In this document: positions 22,703 through 34,760 of the stretch, in pieces
Position numbering within the stretch: position 1 is the first letter of the stretch
How the letters are laid out: every line of letters starts with the position of its first letter
Assembly (NCBI GenBank): GCA_964247055.1
Contig: OZ176050.1
Span: forward strand, 5,270,001 to 5,334,000
From: Paragordius varius
Lineage: Eukaryota > Nematomorpha
DNA: 64,000 nucleotides
Direction of reading: 5' to 3'
Program-made: the position numbers and the translations under genes
Notes under the pieces: model-generated
The model's database searches: none
Seen by the model: the letters and a program-made list of their open reading frames with translations, nothing else
What the model was told of the DNA's origin: nothing

Positions 22703-25700
22703 AATGTGAAGAGAGTTTAATTATAAAAATATTGAATTTTTATACAAATATTATTATGCAAATACATTTTTAATGGCTGCTTTTTTTCAGCGAAGCGCCA
22801 TATAAGAGAAAATCCAAAAAATACTGTTTTTAATGTTGTCCCTAATATTTTCAGCAAGTAAGCAAAACTCAAAATTACCACTTGTTTGTACTTAAGATTT
22901 TGAAACCATCTGAAACGCTATAGGGAGGCACCAAAAAATATAATCAGGGTCGTAATGTCTTTGGTTTTAAGGTTGTTTCCACTTTTCAGCTTATCAGCAA
23001 GTTGCGAAATTAACGCCAATTGTCAAAAAAGAGACTTCCAAAAGATATTTATTTGATGCAATAAATACAGGCTCTGGAAGTTTCATATTTTTTGACCCCC
23101 CGATAATGGGCTAGTCATCTTAAAATATTTTCCGAGATGCTCGATAAGAATTTTATAATATATGCTAGATATGACGTTGTTAAGTTAGATCCTACTGTCG
23201 CAGACACAAACGCACCTATATAATTGTAAACACTTATAACTTTGTGATACACCTAGTTAATGTTAATTGGAGCTTCAAGCAAAATAGTTAGTATATAATT
23301 GCTGTATTATAATATCACACACACATGTTTGATTTCTGGTATTTTAATAAATGTTTTCTGTTTAATATATCTTTACTTCTATCATTCTGTGTTATACTTA
23401 CTTCTATCATTCCACATCTAGTAGATGACAGTCATTATATACCGACATTTGACGAATTAATTTCCAAAATAGAATTAGGAGAATTATTTTCGGTAATCGA
23501 TTTGAAAGACGCATATCTGCAATTGCCAATAGATCATGAAAGTCAAAAGTTATAACAATTACCACACCCCTAGGGTATTTTACATATAAAAGGCCCCCTT
23601 TTGGCCTAACAAGCGCCCCCTGCATTTTTCAAAGATTAATGGATAAGATTTTAGGTGACTGCCCAGGAACAACTGTATATTTAGACGATATTTTAATAAC
23701 AGGAAAAAACCGAAACTAACATAAAAGAAACTTAGAAAAGGTATTTAAGCGTTTAGACGATTCTGGTTTCAAATTAAGTAAAAGCAAACTAAAACTTTTT
23801 CAACCGTCTGTAAGTTATTTGGGATATGTTATATCAAAAAACGGCATATCCCCAGCTGCCGATAAAGTTAAAGCCATACAAAACTTCCCAAGACCCACTG
23901 ACAAAACAACACTCAAGTCCTTCTTAGGCTCAATAAATTTTCACACACGATTCCTCCCGAAATTGCATGGAAGTTTGGCTATACTTCACGACCTAAGCAG
24001 CTATAAAAAACCCTGGATATGAAACCACGAGAACTGTTTTAACAGAGCTAAAAAATTATTATTTCATACTGTTAAACTAACTCCGTTCAACCCTGGGTTA
24101 CCTATAATAATCGAAACAGACGCCTGGAATAAAGGGTACGGAGCAGTGTTACTACAGACCACGCAGGAGGGCATAAATAAACCCATTGCCTACGCATCTA
24201 GAAAGTGGTCTAAATCCGAAGAAAATTATTCAGTGATAGAAAAGGAATCACAAGCCATACTTTTCGCTTTTGAAAAATTTAGAACGTTCATTACATGGAA
24301 GAAGTTTGAACTGCGTACTGATCACAAACCACTAATAAAGCTGTTTGGAAATAATCGTAAATTAGACCAAATAAATAATTCCAAGCTACTACGTTGGATA
24401 TATAAAGCTAGCGAATTTAATTACAATCTACGGTACATTAAAAGTCACGAAAACATTGCAGATCCATTGTCCCGCATGCCGACAGAACCACAACACGACA
24501 CAGAAAGCCTTCAAACAGCAGAACATGTAAGATTTATCAATAGTAATCTATTCAATATAAATCGTGACCATATTAGAAGCCAGACCGAAACCGACCCTCT
24601 ATTAAAACAGGTAATAAGGGCACTAAGAAAAACAACTGATCCAATAAAATATTACATCCATTCCACAGTTTTAGAATTGAAAATGAAAATACATACGGGT
24701 TATTATATTGGCAAGCTAGATTAATAATTCCCGAATCTCAAAAATTAAATATCTTACAATTATTACACGTCGGACACCCCGGATTCAAAGCAATGTACGA
24801 ACAAGCAAAACAAATAGTCTTTTGGCACAACATGGAAAGCTACATAAAAAAGTGGGTAGATACGTGTAAAAAGTGTCAAGAAAACCGTCCGATGCGAAAA
24901 CTGAATCCCACATAGGAACACGAATACAGAAATATGGGAGAGATTACATCAAGATATAGCAGGCCCGATAGACAATTATTATTATTGGATAGTTCTTATT
25001 GACAGTTATTTTCGATGGGTTGAAGTTAAACTATCGAAAATGATATCGACCAAAAATATATTGAATTTCCTAGACGAATGTTTCAGTCGATATGGATCTC
25101 CAAGAATGATAGTAAGCGACAACGCGTCTTACTTTACATCTGAGGAGTTTAAAAAAGTCATGGAAACGGGAAACATTAAACATGTAACATCAGTTCCCTA
25201 TCATCCAAAAACTAACCATGGTGGAACGAGTAATATATACCCTAAAAACACATTATCGGTCAGCAGAAGACGATGACCCACATTCAAAAATAAATAACAC
25301 ACTTTGGGGATATCGCACTAACATACACAGTGCTACAAATACATGTTCCGCTCAACTTTTTCTAAAACGTACCATACCCAATCCAATCACATGGCTACAA
25401 TATAAACAAACAGACTTCTTAGACGATGTACCATCTAATCACGAATACCATGAAAACGAAAAAGTATACATAAAAAATGAACTAGCGAATGGTTGGCGAG
25501 AAGGAATTGTAAATAAACGACTCGGATTATTCTCATATGAAATACAAGATGATAACAAAATCATCCGAAAACACGCAGACCAACTGAGACCAAGGGAAGG
25601 AGGCGAAAGAATAATGGGTAAGACAATTTCACCCGAAGAGACTCCACCATCGTCTTACCTATATGTTAGGTACTCTACTGCGACGACCGAAGCCCCGACC

Positions 25701-26697
25701 TTACCTCCGCCTCAACCCTCGGAACCCATCATTGAGTTGCCATCCCAACAAACACCCACTATAGCACCTACCATTGACACTCATACAGAACGGCGATACC
25801 ATACACGAATCCGACACCCACCACATAGATATCAAGGACAGGGAAAGAGTGATGTTAAGTTAGATCCTACTATCGCACACACAAACGCACCTATATAATT
25901 GTAAACACTTATAACTTTGTGATACACCTAGTTAATGTTAATTGTAGCTTCAAGCAAAATAGTTAGTAAATAATTGCTGTATTATTATATAACACACACA
26001 TGTTTGATTTCTGGTATTTTAATAAATGTTTTCTGTTTAATATATCTTTACTTCTATCATTCTGTGTTATATAATTTTACTTCTATTAGACGTCCATAAA
26101 TTTTTTTGTAAAAATGCGTCTGCTTAAAAATCTAAGCAATGTTTTGTAACGTATTTTATGGTAATTCGAAACGAAACGGTTTAGCAGCATTTTGTTATGT
26201 ATAAATTTCCTTCCATATTCGATACTAGTTTCGATGCTTCCCCATGTTTCCATTTTGTTGGCTGACGGGAGAATGAATGATTTTTTGTCGAATTCATTAA
26301 TCATATTTTCAATCAACGTATTATTTTTGATATTCCTTTGAAGAAAAATCGTCCGAAATATCCTCATTTACAACGGCAATAATATCTATATTAATACGTT
26401 CCTCTGCATCAATAAAAGTTGTCAGCTATATTTTTCTGCTCAAAACTGAGTTAATTTTTGATCTTGCCTCTAAATATGCAGCGGCTCTAGAAATTTTCCG
26501 GTATCGTTCAACAAGTAAGCAATATAATGATTCAAACATGATGGGAGACCAAAAACAAATACAATCAAATTTAAATATTATGTAAAATTTTATTTTTTAA
26601 AAATAAGAAAATATGATAATTACTCTTTTTGGCGGTGGAACCGGAGCCGGGCTGGTTCTAACCCAACGAAATCGATCCGGTTCAATGCTCTGCCTTT
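22703..26697 (-). mobile_element. Unrecognised element with GAACCGG end, split by LTR element
   Basis: The right end, read on the minus strand, starts CAGAGCATTGAACCGGATCG with further GGTTCC/GGAACC motifs, like the hAT ends at 60.63 kb. Downstream on the minus strand are frames with ERYRKISRAAAYLEARSKI (about 26.48-26.54 kb) and, from 26367 to 26086, a 93-codon frame; neither is recognised. The sequence is interrupted by the LTR element at 23178-26088 and probably continues at 22703-23177, where no second end was found. Calling it a hAT relative rests only on the terminal motif. Confidence 0.35.
23178..26088 (+). mobile_element. Ty3/gypsy LTR retrotransposon, broken
   Basis: A fossil LTR element about 2.9 kb long. 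The two LTRs (23178-23409 and 25853-26088) begin TGTTAAG, end CA or TA, and differ at about six positions plus one short gap over some 232 bases. They are flanked by a perfect 5-bp target duplication, GACGT, so the insertion is fairly recent. Pol remains are recognisable in order: reverse transcriptase (about 23.4-24.0 kb), RNase H (about 24.05-24.5 kb) and integrase (about 24.75-25.6 kb) with a proline-rich tail. Gag and protease are absent. It is broken, with at least four breaks plus the missing front part, and cannot be autonomous. It inserted into an older element on the opposite strand. Confidence 0.9.
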
Positions 26698-26944
26698 CTG
26701 ATAACTACTTCTTAATTAACAGTATATATAACTTTTAACTGTTCACAAAAAGTTATAATAATAATAATTCAAAACTTGTATATTTCTAATTTAAGCGCCG
26801 AAATCTAAATATAATCAATTTTTTGACTTAGATGAAAAAAAGTTTGGTTGAGTCGATATGTTGGATTATATTATGTAAATACCAGTAAAAGATTATGCAT
26901 ATATAACGACCAACTTGAAGTGGATATGGTATATTAATTAATAT

Positions 26945-28045
26945 CCCAAAAAAATATCCTGATGACCTATATATATATTCTGATAGGAAAATGCATCAGG
27001 ATTATCATGGTGCTTTTGGTCTTAGCTCTTACGAGTGATATAAGAAAGTTATTTACACTTCAATGACAATTTGTGCACAATTTTTAAATAAAGTTATTTG
27101 GTGAAAGCTAAATGCTTCCTCTCTTCCAAAAAATATCACTAATATATATCATAAATTACACAAAAGCAAAACAATATTTTTAAATGTTAGTTTCGAAAAT
27201 CCCAAAATTTTTCATTCTAAAATGGGCCAGCTCTCTTAAAATAAACGCAAAAAATCCGAAATCTGGCGATAAAAATTTCAAATGTATACTATATTTTGAT
27301 ATCAATTAAAATTATCTTATCTTTCAAAAAATGCATAATTTTTTGAAAGTACTTCACACTATTCTGATGCATGATGGAAACGGTATATAAACACTTTTTC
27401 TATATAATTTGAAGATGCCGAACCTTTCTATCGCTTTATTTTAGAGTTTAAATGCTTCCAAATTTTGGTGAATGTAAAAAACACATTTAACTTATAATTG
27501 AGTAGAACGAATATTTAAATTAAAATTTTGAGGTGATAAAAATGTTCAGCATCATTAAATTGTAGATAAAGTCTTATAATATCATGAAGCATTTTTTATG
27601 CGTTTCCATCATGCCAAAGTAGTATGAAGTGCCCTTTAACAATTTTTTTAAGTTGATATTATTTAGCATATATTTATAATTTTACCGTGCAATCGGTATT
27701 TTTGCGTTTATTTGAGCGAACCTTTTTAGAAAAGCGAAAACATTTGGGTTTCAGGCTCACATCTATTAAATATTGTTTTGCTTTTTATATGTAGTGTATG
27801 ATATATTTTAGTGATATTTTTTTGAAGCACTTAGCTTCAAAAAATTTATTTAAAAAAGTGTACAAATTTGGCCATTTTCTGATCTGGACTTACCACAAAA
27901 TAATGATTTTTTTAAATTACACGTGAGGGTCAAAACTAAAAGTACTATGATAATTCTGATATATTTTTCTATCAGTATATATATATATATATATATCAGT
28001 ATATTTTTTTATATCCCCCGAATTTTGACGCAGTATTATTTTAAT
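26945..28045. mobile_element. Family A MITE, full-length copy
   Basis: About 1.1 kb. The left part has ATATCCTGATGACC and GATTATCATGGTGCTTTTGG. The right part has the inverted counterpart (AAGTACTATGATAATTCTGA) and ends CCCGAATTTTGACGCAGTA, the inverted form of the CACTGCGTCAAAAT end at 11.69 kb. A (TA)n run lies at 27975-27993. The interior carries the AAGCTAAATGCTTCCT and ACGCAAAAA blocks that recur through the window. No coding potential. Confidence 0.6.
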
Positions 28046-28441
28046 TACATTAAAATTTTAGGTTTCACCAGATCTATTAACACTACTGTTAATCAGCTGG
28101 TAGTAGCATTTAAATTTTTGCATTTAATTCTCGTATATGGCGTTACCTCCTGTTTTTGGTGATTTTAATAATTCAAAACTCCATCTTTTACTATATCTAA
28201 CAAAACTTTCAAACAATGACAGATGCACATTGATTCATCAGCCTTTATATAAATTAACTTAACATTTTAAATTAAATTGAAATAATTAATGAGAGTTCAT
28301 TCATCTCATGAGAAATAATGTGATATTTTCCCAACTTTAAAACGGTATAATTAAAATTTTTATTATTACGAAGGTTTTATATTCCTTTTATGAGATTGTT
28401 TCACGTAAACAAGCATTCGTTATGTAATATTTAAATAACAA

Positions 28442-28790
28442 ATGAGAGAAAACATTCAAGAGAGATTACAAAAACTCAAAAATACAGGTAGTTTTATCAT
28501 GGAATGATTTCAGATAAAGCGATAAATATTATTGACTTAAAGCAAGAAGTAGAAAAAATATTTCCATGCAGCCTAAAGCCAATAATATCGCTTTTCAATA
28601 TGAATGATTCTGGTATTATTTCCTAAAAACTAGCAATGTATTTTGGATCATATTGTTTAAAGGGCGATTTTTTTTGTATCGAGTTGAACTTGCATTGCCA
28701 ATTATTAATAAGGTGCTATCTAAACAAATAATTGATATTATAGGTTTGTGTTTAATTATGGCATTTTTTGATTGTTATGAATTGGTTTAA
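28442..28790 (+). CDS. Candidate small protein with ultra-short introns
   Basis: A frame from ATG at 28442 (MRENIQERLQKLKNT) stays open for 90 residues if introns of 26 nt (28488-28513), 21 nt (28613-28633) and 29 nt (28655-28683) are removed. All have GT..AG ends, and the 21-nt one matches the size seen in DPY30. The product would have an N-terminal helix, KAINIIDLKQEVEKIFPCSL, and a hydrophobic C-terminal segment (IIDIIGLCLIMAFFDCYELV) that could be a tail anchor. The family is not recognised. The third intron is the weakest; without it the frame ends after a further 19 codons (YLNK). With three short inferred introns in AT-rich DNA this could be chance. Confidence 0.4.
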
Positions 28791-29729
28791 CAAGAAACAA
28801 TCATGTTTTTGCGGTGAAACGACATGTAAACTCCAAAATGACGCTAAACAAATGGTTGACAATAAATTATCTTTTGACGTCCTGGTATTTTTACTCTCTG
28901 GCTAAATTATTTTAACTGGCTAGACTTGTTGTCGAAATATTAATAAATATTATTTATTAGTAAGACTGAATGGTGGGTGCATCTTCATTTTATTTCTTGT
29001 ATACGGAAATTTTAATCATATTGTGTTATAATTATTATAAATTTTCTATCATTAAATATAAAGAAAAGGGTGGTGTGGGTTTTTGACCGTTTAAAAATAA
29101 TTATAAAAGTTAGAGTGCAACTAAACCAAAAAAGTGAAGGTAACCGTACCTTGTTATAAGAGCATTAATATAATAACAGCCCTCAATGAAAATCTGATAA
29201 ATGTCAAAATTTTTTATATTATTTTGTGTTTTGATCTCCTACATATGTTTATAGTAAGTCCATATATATTCTGGTAAATAAGCTATATCAGGATTCTCAT
29301 GGTTATTCTGGTGTTTGCTTCATCCATATAATATACTAAAATTTGTTGCAGCTCAAAATTAGAGAATTGCCTATTTCGCTAACACGTCTATTTTTTGGCA
29401 GATAAATATTTATGTCTAATAGGCAAATGATTTGGCTTAATTTTTAATTATTATACCCTTGGATGACATTAAATAGCCGGATTACATCTAGATCCCTTTT
29501 TGAAAAAAATCGCCTGCTTTTTTTGAATCAAGCTTTTTAAATTTTTGTTAATTTTTTTTTACTATTTTGCACCATAAAAAAGTGTAATACAAATTATTAA
29601 CGTCAGCAATTTATTGATATTAATTTAACCTCCATTAAAAATTTGTGCCTTACAATTATTTTAAATTTAAATAAATTTGGGGGCCTTTTAGCAGATATAA
29701 ATTTTCAGCTGCATCGAATTATGATATAG

Positions 29730-30240
29730 AGTGTTTTGGTCTGAATATCTTATATTGGTAAATATTTTGAAATCGGATATTAACAAGGTATGTTTTTTTC
29801 AAAAAAAATATTTTTTTACATAAATGCAGCCTAATTCCTATCTTGCGCTCATTTTTATTTAGTATTTAGGTGGGAAAGCTATTGAAGAGCTAACGTATGA
29901 TTCGATTAGTAGAGGTGGTCGTAGCCCAGAACTACTCAAATCATGTCAAGCCACATTCTCCCAAATCGTTGTATAAAATTTTTTATTATTTTTGTGAAAC
30001 AGTAAATTTAGTTTAATTACAGAACCTGGGCTGGAAAATTTTAAAAAACGCCTTTTTATTTGTTTTTTTGATAATATTGATTTGAAAAAAACGGTGACAT
30101 AAATTTTATTATTTGAAAATTAGTTTAAAAATGTGCTTTATCATTTATTTCTCTTATTTTAGAGAGATCCATTGGAAAAAACGAAGATGACTTTAAAAAT
30201 AAATGAAAATCATATTGTATTTACAGAAAAAAGAAAACAG
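29730..30240 (+). CDS. Unrecognised exons, possibly a tail-anchored or longer protein
   Basis: The candidate exons are 29730-29787 (ending NILKSDINK, donor GTATGT), 29872-29970 (YLGGKAIEELTYDSISRGG, then RSPELLKSCQATFSQIV) and 30022 onward. In the phase given by the GT donor at 29971 the third exon reads NLGWKILKNAFLFVFLIILI and stops, a hydrophobic C-terminal segment. In another phase the same exon reads PGLENFKKRLFICFFDNIDL and splices cleanly to RDPLEKTKMTLKINENHIVF ending at 30240, whose donor is in phase with the exon at 32645. The two readings cannot be settled here. No family is recognised. Confidence 0.4.
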
Positions 30241-30844
30241 GTATTTTTAATTATATAGCTGCTCTATCATATAGCAAACTAATTCAATCACATCTGATAA
30301 TTGTTGTACCAGAATATAATTATTTACATATATATATATATATATAGAATTAAATATTTTCCGTCTTTAATCACTTTAGATTGTCCATATTTCCAGCCGT
30401 TAGGATAAATAAATATTAACGTTTATGAGTTTTATTTGATCAAGATTTGATACAAAACTGTTTCTCGTGGAAAAATTTAAATTAGTTCCTAAGAGACCTA
30501 TTAATAAAAACTAACAATAATCTTCTTCTAGATTTTGAGGAAAAATAAAATGCCTCATAGCTTTTCTATTTGTTTCAATAGTTTATCTAAATGGCTTTAA
30601 CTCAAATTATTTTTATTAAAATTCCGTATAATATCAATAATTTTTAGAAAAAAACATCTCTAAAAATGTTTTTTACCAATCTGGATAAAATAGCCGCTAG
30701 CTTTTATAGAAGTAATGCAATGGGAATAGTCGTTTTTGAAGTTCATGAACGATGTTTTGTAACACACGCCATATACCAATACAATATGGTAACTAATGAT
30801 ACATGAATACGCTTTCTTATATTTAACTTTCTCTGGGAATATAT

Positions 30845-32151
30845 ACCATTTCCCAGGTAAAAAAACGTTTTCCCAGTCAATCAAATTTTCCCAGTCAATC
30901 GTAACGTTTTCTCAGTCAATCGAAACATTTTCCCAGTCAATAAAACATTTTCCCAATCAATAAAAACGTTTTCCCAGTCAATAAAAACGGTTATATTTTT
31001 GATGATAAATATCAAAACAAGATATAAAATTAACTTTTAACCATTATCAGCCTAATATTAGGACATTTTTTATAAAAACCAATTATTGAATGACAATTTT
31101 TCCAATTATAATCCAATGCACAATCATCAATGACTTATTCTTCAAACGTATATTTTTTGGATTTCGAGATATTTATAAGATAATATTTTTATTTTATCGA
31201 TGGTTCGCATTAATATTTACGGCTAACTTATAAAATCTATAGTTACGGATGAAATAATAAAAATTATAAAAATAAACCATTTTTATCTCAATTTTAAACA
31301 TGTCAAGTTTGTCGATAAAAATACTATCGGAAAATTATATCTAAAAAAATTTTTTAGATAAAAATGTTTTTGATTAAAAATATTATATAAAAAAGATATT
31401 CCAACACAATGTCTTCGCGGGCGGCATTTTTAACTCAAAAAGCACGGCGTTACGCATTCGAAATATATACAGGTATTTATAAATAATTTATTTGATTTTA
31501 GACATAAGAAGGTAAAATACAAACACAATATAACAATTTTTTTAACGCGTTGCCAATATAATCGTTCAGAATAATTGCGTAAGAAATATGAATTTTACTA
31601 AGATTTTGTGAGCATTTTGCATATGGATTTCAAATTTTTTCGCGGGCCGTACAAAGAATCTCGGAGGGCCGCGTTTGGCCACCCCTGGACCAAATGATAA
31701 ATATTATATAAACAATATGAAGTGTTAAATGACCTTTGAGATAAAAATGGCATATTTTTATAAATTTTATTATTTCATTTGTAACAATACATTGTCGCAA
31801 ATATTAATGCGAACCATCGATAAAATAAAAATATTATCTTATAAATATCGCAAATTCCAAAAAATATAACTTTTGTCATAAATGATTGTGCACTGGAATA
31901 TAATTGAAAAAATTGTCATTCAATAATTGTATTTTTATTTAAAAATAATATCTATTCCGCTGATAATGGTTTAAAGTTATTTTTATATCTTGTTTTATTT
32001 GATATTTATATCATCAAAAATAAAACCGTTCTTATTGACTGGGAAAACGTTTCGATTGACTGGGAAAACGTTTCGATTGACTGGGAAAATGTTTTGATTG
32101 ACTGGGAAAACGTTTTTTGACTGGGAAAACGTTTTTTGACTGGGAAATGGT
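30845..32151. mobile_element. Foldback-type element with long inverted repeats
   Basis: Starts ACCATTTCCCAGG and ends CTGGGAAATGGT, next to ATAT. Each arm (about 30845-31225 and 31797-32151) opens with five to seven copies of a roughly 20-bp unit, TTTTCCCAGTCAATCGAAAC or its complement. It then continues as inverted matches through AATGACAATTTTTCCAATTA and a block containing ATCGATGGTTCGCATTAAT. The centre contains another insertion (31.39-31.69 kb) and no open frame. It lies in what may be a large intron of the neighbouring unrecognised gene. Confidence 0.75.
31394..31687 (-). mobile_element. hAT-type MITE inside the foldback
   Basis: The right end is GGGCCGCGTTTGGCCACCCC followed by TG. 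The left part (CCAACACAATGTCTTCGCGG) is the inverted counterpart of the 32.47-kb end of the neighbouring MITE. The extreme left terminus is diverged or lost, so no target duplication can be read. Confidence 0.55.
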
Positions 32152-32201
32152 ATATTATTTTCTTTAAACCAGCTATATTAGAATCATTATATTATCTAAA
32201 T

Positions 32202-32480
32202 CAGGAGTAGCCACCACGCGGCCCTCCAAAATATTTCTGCAGCCTATGAGAAATTTTGAACACAAATTTTACGATATCCAAGAATTATTTTTTTAAAAAA
32301 TTTTCTGAAGAAATCGCAATGAACAAGCTAAAAATCCTAAAATAAATAGTAGCTTTTATGGGCTTATGTTTAAAATTTAATAAAATATTTGTTAACGCCC
32401 ATATATTTTGTGAATGCGATCCGCCGGATTTTTTTGTCTAAAAATGCGGCCCGCGAAGCCATTTGTGTTGGACACCCCAG
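32202..32480 (+). mobile_element. hAT-type MITE, 279 bp
   Basis: Starts CAGGAGTAGCCACCACGCGG, ends GTTGGACACCCCAG, and is flanked by ATCTAAAT and GTCTAAAT (7 of 8 bases), an 8-bp hAT-type duplication. It is a second copy of the family found at 31.39-31.69 kb in the other orientation. Non-autonomous. Confidence 0.7.
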
Positions 32481-32644
32481 GTCTAAATCCATAAAATAAA
32501 TTACTCTATTTGTTATTTCCAAAGTTTAATAACGGGTTTTGCCATCGCGGCCACTGCCACATGCTTAAGAGCTGATGTCCTCTTAGCAAAAAATGTATTT
32601 AATAAATAGCCTTATAAGAATTTTTCTGAAAATTTGTCATACAG

Positions 32645-33533
32645 ACCAATAGAATTGGACATTCCTTAGGATTAGCATTTAAACTTAACGAACAGAAAAT
32701 CGCAAAAGCCAAACATTTGTTGGAGGAAGTGACAGATCAAACCAAAAAATCGGAAAGCGTAATATCATGGTTCAAATCATCACCGGCTATCAAAACGGAT
32801 GATGATCCTTTAAAGCTTCACGAGGAAAAGATTTTAGATTATCCCCTACAAGAAGAGCAAGAAGGTATACAATCTCCAAAAAACGAGGTTAAAGCGGAAT
32901 TATCAGCATCATCGTTGGATGATGGAAGTTTACTTTTAGAACAACAGTCAAAACAGGATTTGCATGGTGCAGAAAATATTCCTTTGGTCATATCACTTCC
33001 TTCCACACCGATTTCTTCTACCACGCATTTGGAAAAACAAAATGTTCCGATCGTTATACAGTCCCCGACTCCTCTCGTAACGAATGATGTGATGACAATA
33101 GCAAGTTCCCCAAAATCTCAAGAAGGGCCTATTATAGTAATCGTCATTTATAAAAAATAAATGCAGCAAATTTTAATTTATATACCAAAAAACTAGGTCT
33201 ATTTTTTAGATTTCCGCATAAAATTGTTTTGTAAATTAACAGCCCATTAGTGACACACCACCCTTGGAGGATACGATAGAAATTAAGGATATGGAAGACA
33301 TTAATGTTTCACCTCTTAAAGATAAAGAATCTAAACAACAAAAAGAAGAGTATAATAAAATTATTGCCCCACCAGAAGAATTTAAAAGGATTGAAATTCC
33401 TGCGAAGCAGCCCATTTCAGATATAATTCAAATTAAAGATGACGTTCAACCATTTAACATTATAATGCTGTCGCTGATTGGTATGCATATTTTTACAATC
33501 TATAGAAACCATTCAAACTGGTATAAATTTTAG
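32645..33533 (+). CDS. Unrecognised acidic protein with C-terminal membrane anchor (3' exons)
   Basis: Two exons: 32645-33136 (after acceptor CATACAG) and 33243-33533 (stop), with a 106-nt intron. The first begins TNRIGHSLGLAFKLNEQKIA, continues KAKHLLEEVTDQTKKSESV and becomes a long acidic, Ser/Pro-rich region. The second is acidic and Lys-rich (IEIKDMEDINVSPLKDKESK) and ends with a single hydrophobic stretch, FNIIMLSLIGMHIFTIY, plus a short basic tail, like a tail-anchored protein. The phase agrees with the exon ending at 30240, so it is probably the 3' part of the gene whose earlier exons lie at 29.7-30.2 kb, with the 30.85-32.48 kb elements inside a large intron. No family is recognised. 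Confidence 0.6.
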
Positions 33534-34445
33534 CTCTAATTTACGATATGCTAAAAAGAATGTACAGATTTAATACGGAGATTTGGTAAAATTTGAAGAA
33601 TAAACTATTTTAAAACGGGTTTTGAAGCAAAAGGAATTGATTATAATTCTGTGTAGACTAAATTACATTTATATTGTCCTCGATGATATCCTAGACGAAT
33701 TATTGTAAATAAACTACTGTTTTGAAAGCTATCTTATTTTTAATTTAATTATGAAGCATTTTCCTCCTGCATTACAAATAAAAGCTTACGTATTTTTATT
33801 TTTTTCCAATTGTAGTCTAAACCAAAACATTATTGAAATAAACAGCTGATTTTAAAAATAACAATTATCTAGTGTTTGGTAAATTGTAACAAAGCTTACA
33901 TTTTCTTATTATAATAAACATTAAGCCTATTGTATTAGCGATTAAAATTTTTAGAAAAAAATGACGGAGGATTTTTTTACAATTTAACTTTTTTTTGAGC
34001 ATGCGCCGAAAAAGAAATCATCTTTTTTAATTTGGAATATCTTAAATGCTATTTAAAATATTTAAACTAATTGCTCATTTAAATATAAAAATAATTATTA
34101 AGGGATCATTTCATTAAAAAATTAAATGATTTTCTTTGGGAAATTGCTATAAGTTTGTTTGCCTTTATACTCGAAAAAATTAGGAGATCCAATTTTTCAA
34201 TTCCAAAAGATATTAAATACTTGGCTTTATCACTGAAATCATTTTTTTAAAATTTGGGTTAAATATCATATCAGCCATTTTTTTAAAAGTTCATTTTCAT
34301 ATTCATTTTCGCTACTTAGATAAAGTAGTGGCAGTCAAAAATTTTAACATATAGTGTTTAAATAATATAAATGAATTATAATCTTTTGCAGAGGTGTATT
34401 AGAGGTGGATTATATTATAAATTTTAATTAGCTTCCTTATTCCAA
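33534..34445. other. Spacer, no gene seen
   Basis: AT-rich. Part of it (33.70-34.02 kb, with AAACTACTGTTTTGAAAGC and GCCTATTGTATTAGCGATT) recurs diverged at 39.19-39.51 kb, indicating an old dispersed repeat. Confidence 0.45.
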
Positions 34446-34760
34446 GCAGTTCAAAATGCAAGCTTGGGTCCTTCAAATGATGCAGAATTTGAGATACATG
34501 CAAATATCGATACCGTTTCCGAATTGACAATGGAAAATAATAGTGATATAGAAAATTGGATTAAATCTCAGCCGTATGAACATACAAACAACCCATACAG
34601 AGTAAAAATTTTAAACCATAAAGATGAGAATTCTCTAAGAGAGGATCTTATTATGCTTATAATGATTCCTTCGTCATCCGATTTAAAATGTAACACAAAT
34701 GATATTGAAATGCTAGTTAATGATAAGCTTTATAAATTTAAAATTGATAATTATGTCTAA
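34446..34760 (+). CDS. Candidate terminal exon, unrecognised
   Basis: An open stretch after a possible acceptor (TTCCAAG) reads VQNASLGPSNDAEFEIHANI and runs to a stop at 34760, with LREDLIMLIMIPSSSDLKCN and a final LVNDKLYKFKIDNYV. The last 50 residues loosely resemble a CS/PIH1-C beta-sandwich strand pattern, but not enough to name it. No upstream exon was identified and no in-frame ATG precedes the conserved-looking part. Confidence 0.4.
   Translation, partial: AVQNASLGPSNDAEFEIHANIDTVSELTMENNSDIENWIKSQPYEHTNNPYRVKILNHKDENSLREDLIMLIMIPSSSDLKCNTNDIEMLVNDKLYKFKIDNYV

Noticed and set aside
22703-23177. Host exon upstream of the LTR element
   Set aside because: Several stops in every frame and no motif; more likely part of the element that the LTR insertion split.
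28684-28790. Tetraspanin-like C-terminus
   Set aside because: One hydrophobic helix without CCG or other tetraspanin cysteines; similarity is compositional.
30660-30884. 74-codon minus-strand frame
   Set aside because: Built mostly from foldback terminal repeats; no gene-like features.
30880-31000. CRISPR-like array of TTTTCCCAGTCAATC units
   Set aside because: Units are nearly contiguous with no unique spacers and are mirrored at 32.03-32.15 kb as inverted arms of a transposon.
34446-34760. PIH1/CS-domain chaperone (DNAAF-like)
   Set aside because: Only a loose strand pattern resembles CS domains; no diagnostic motif, so left unnamed.
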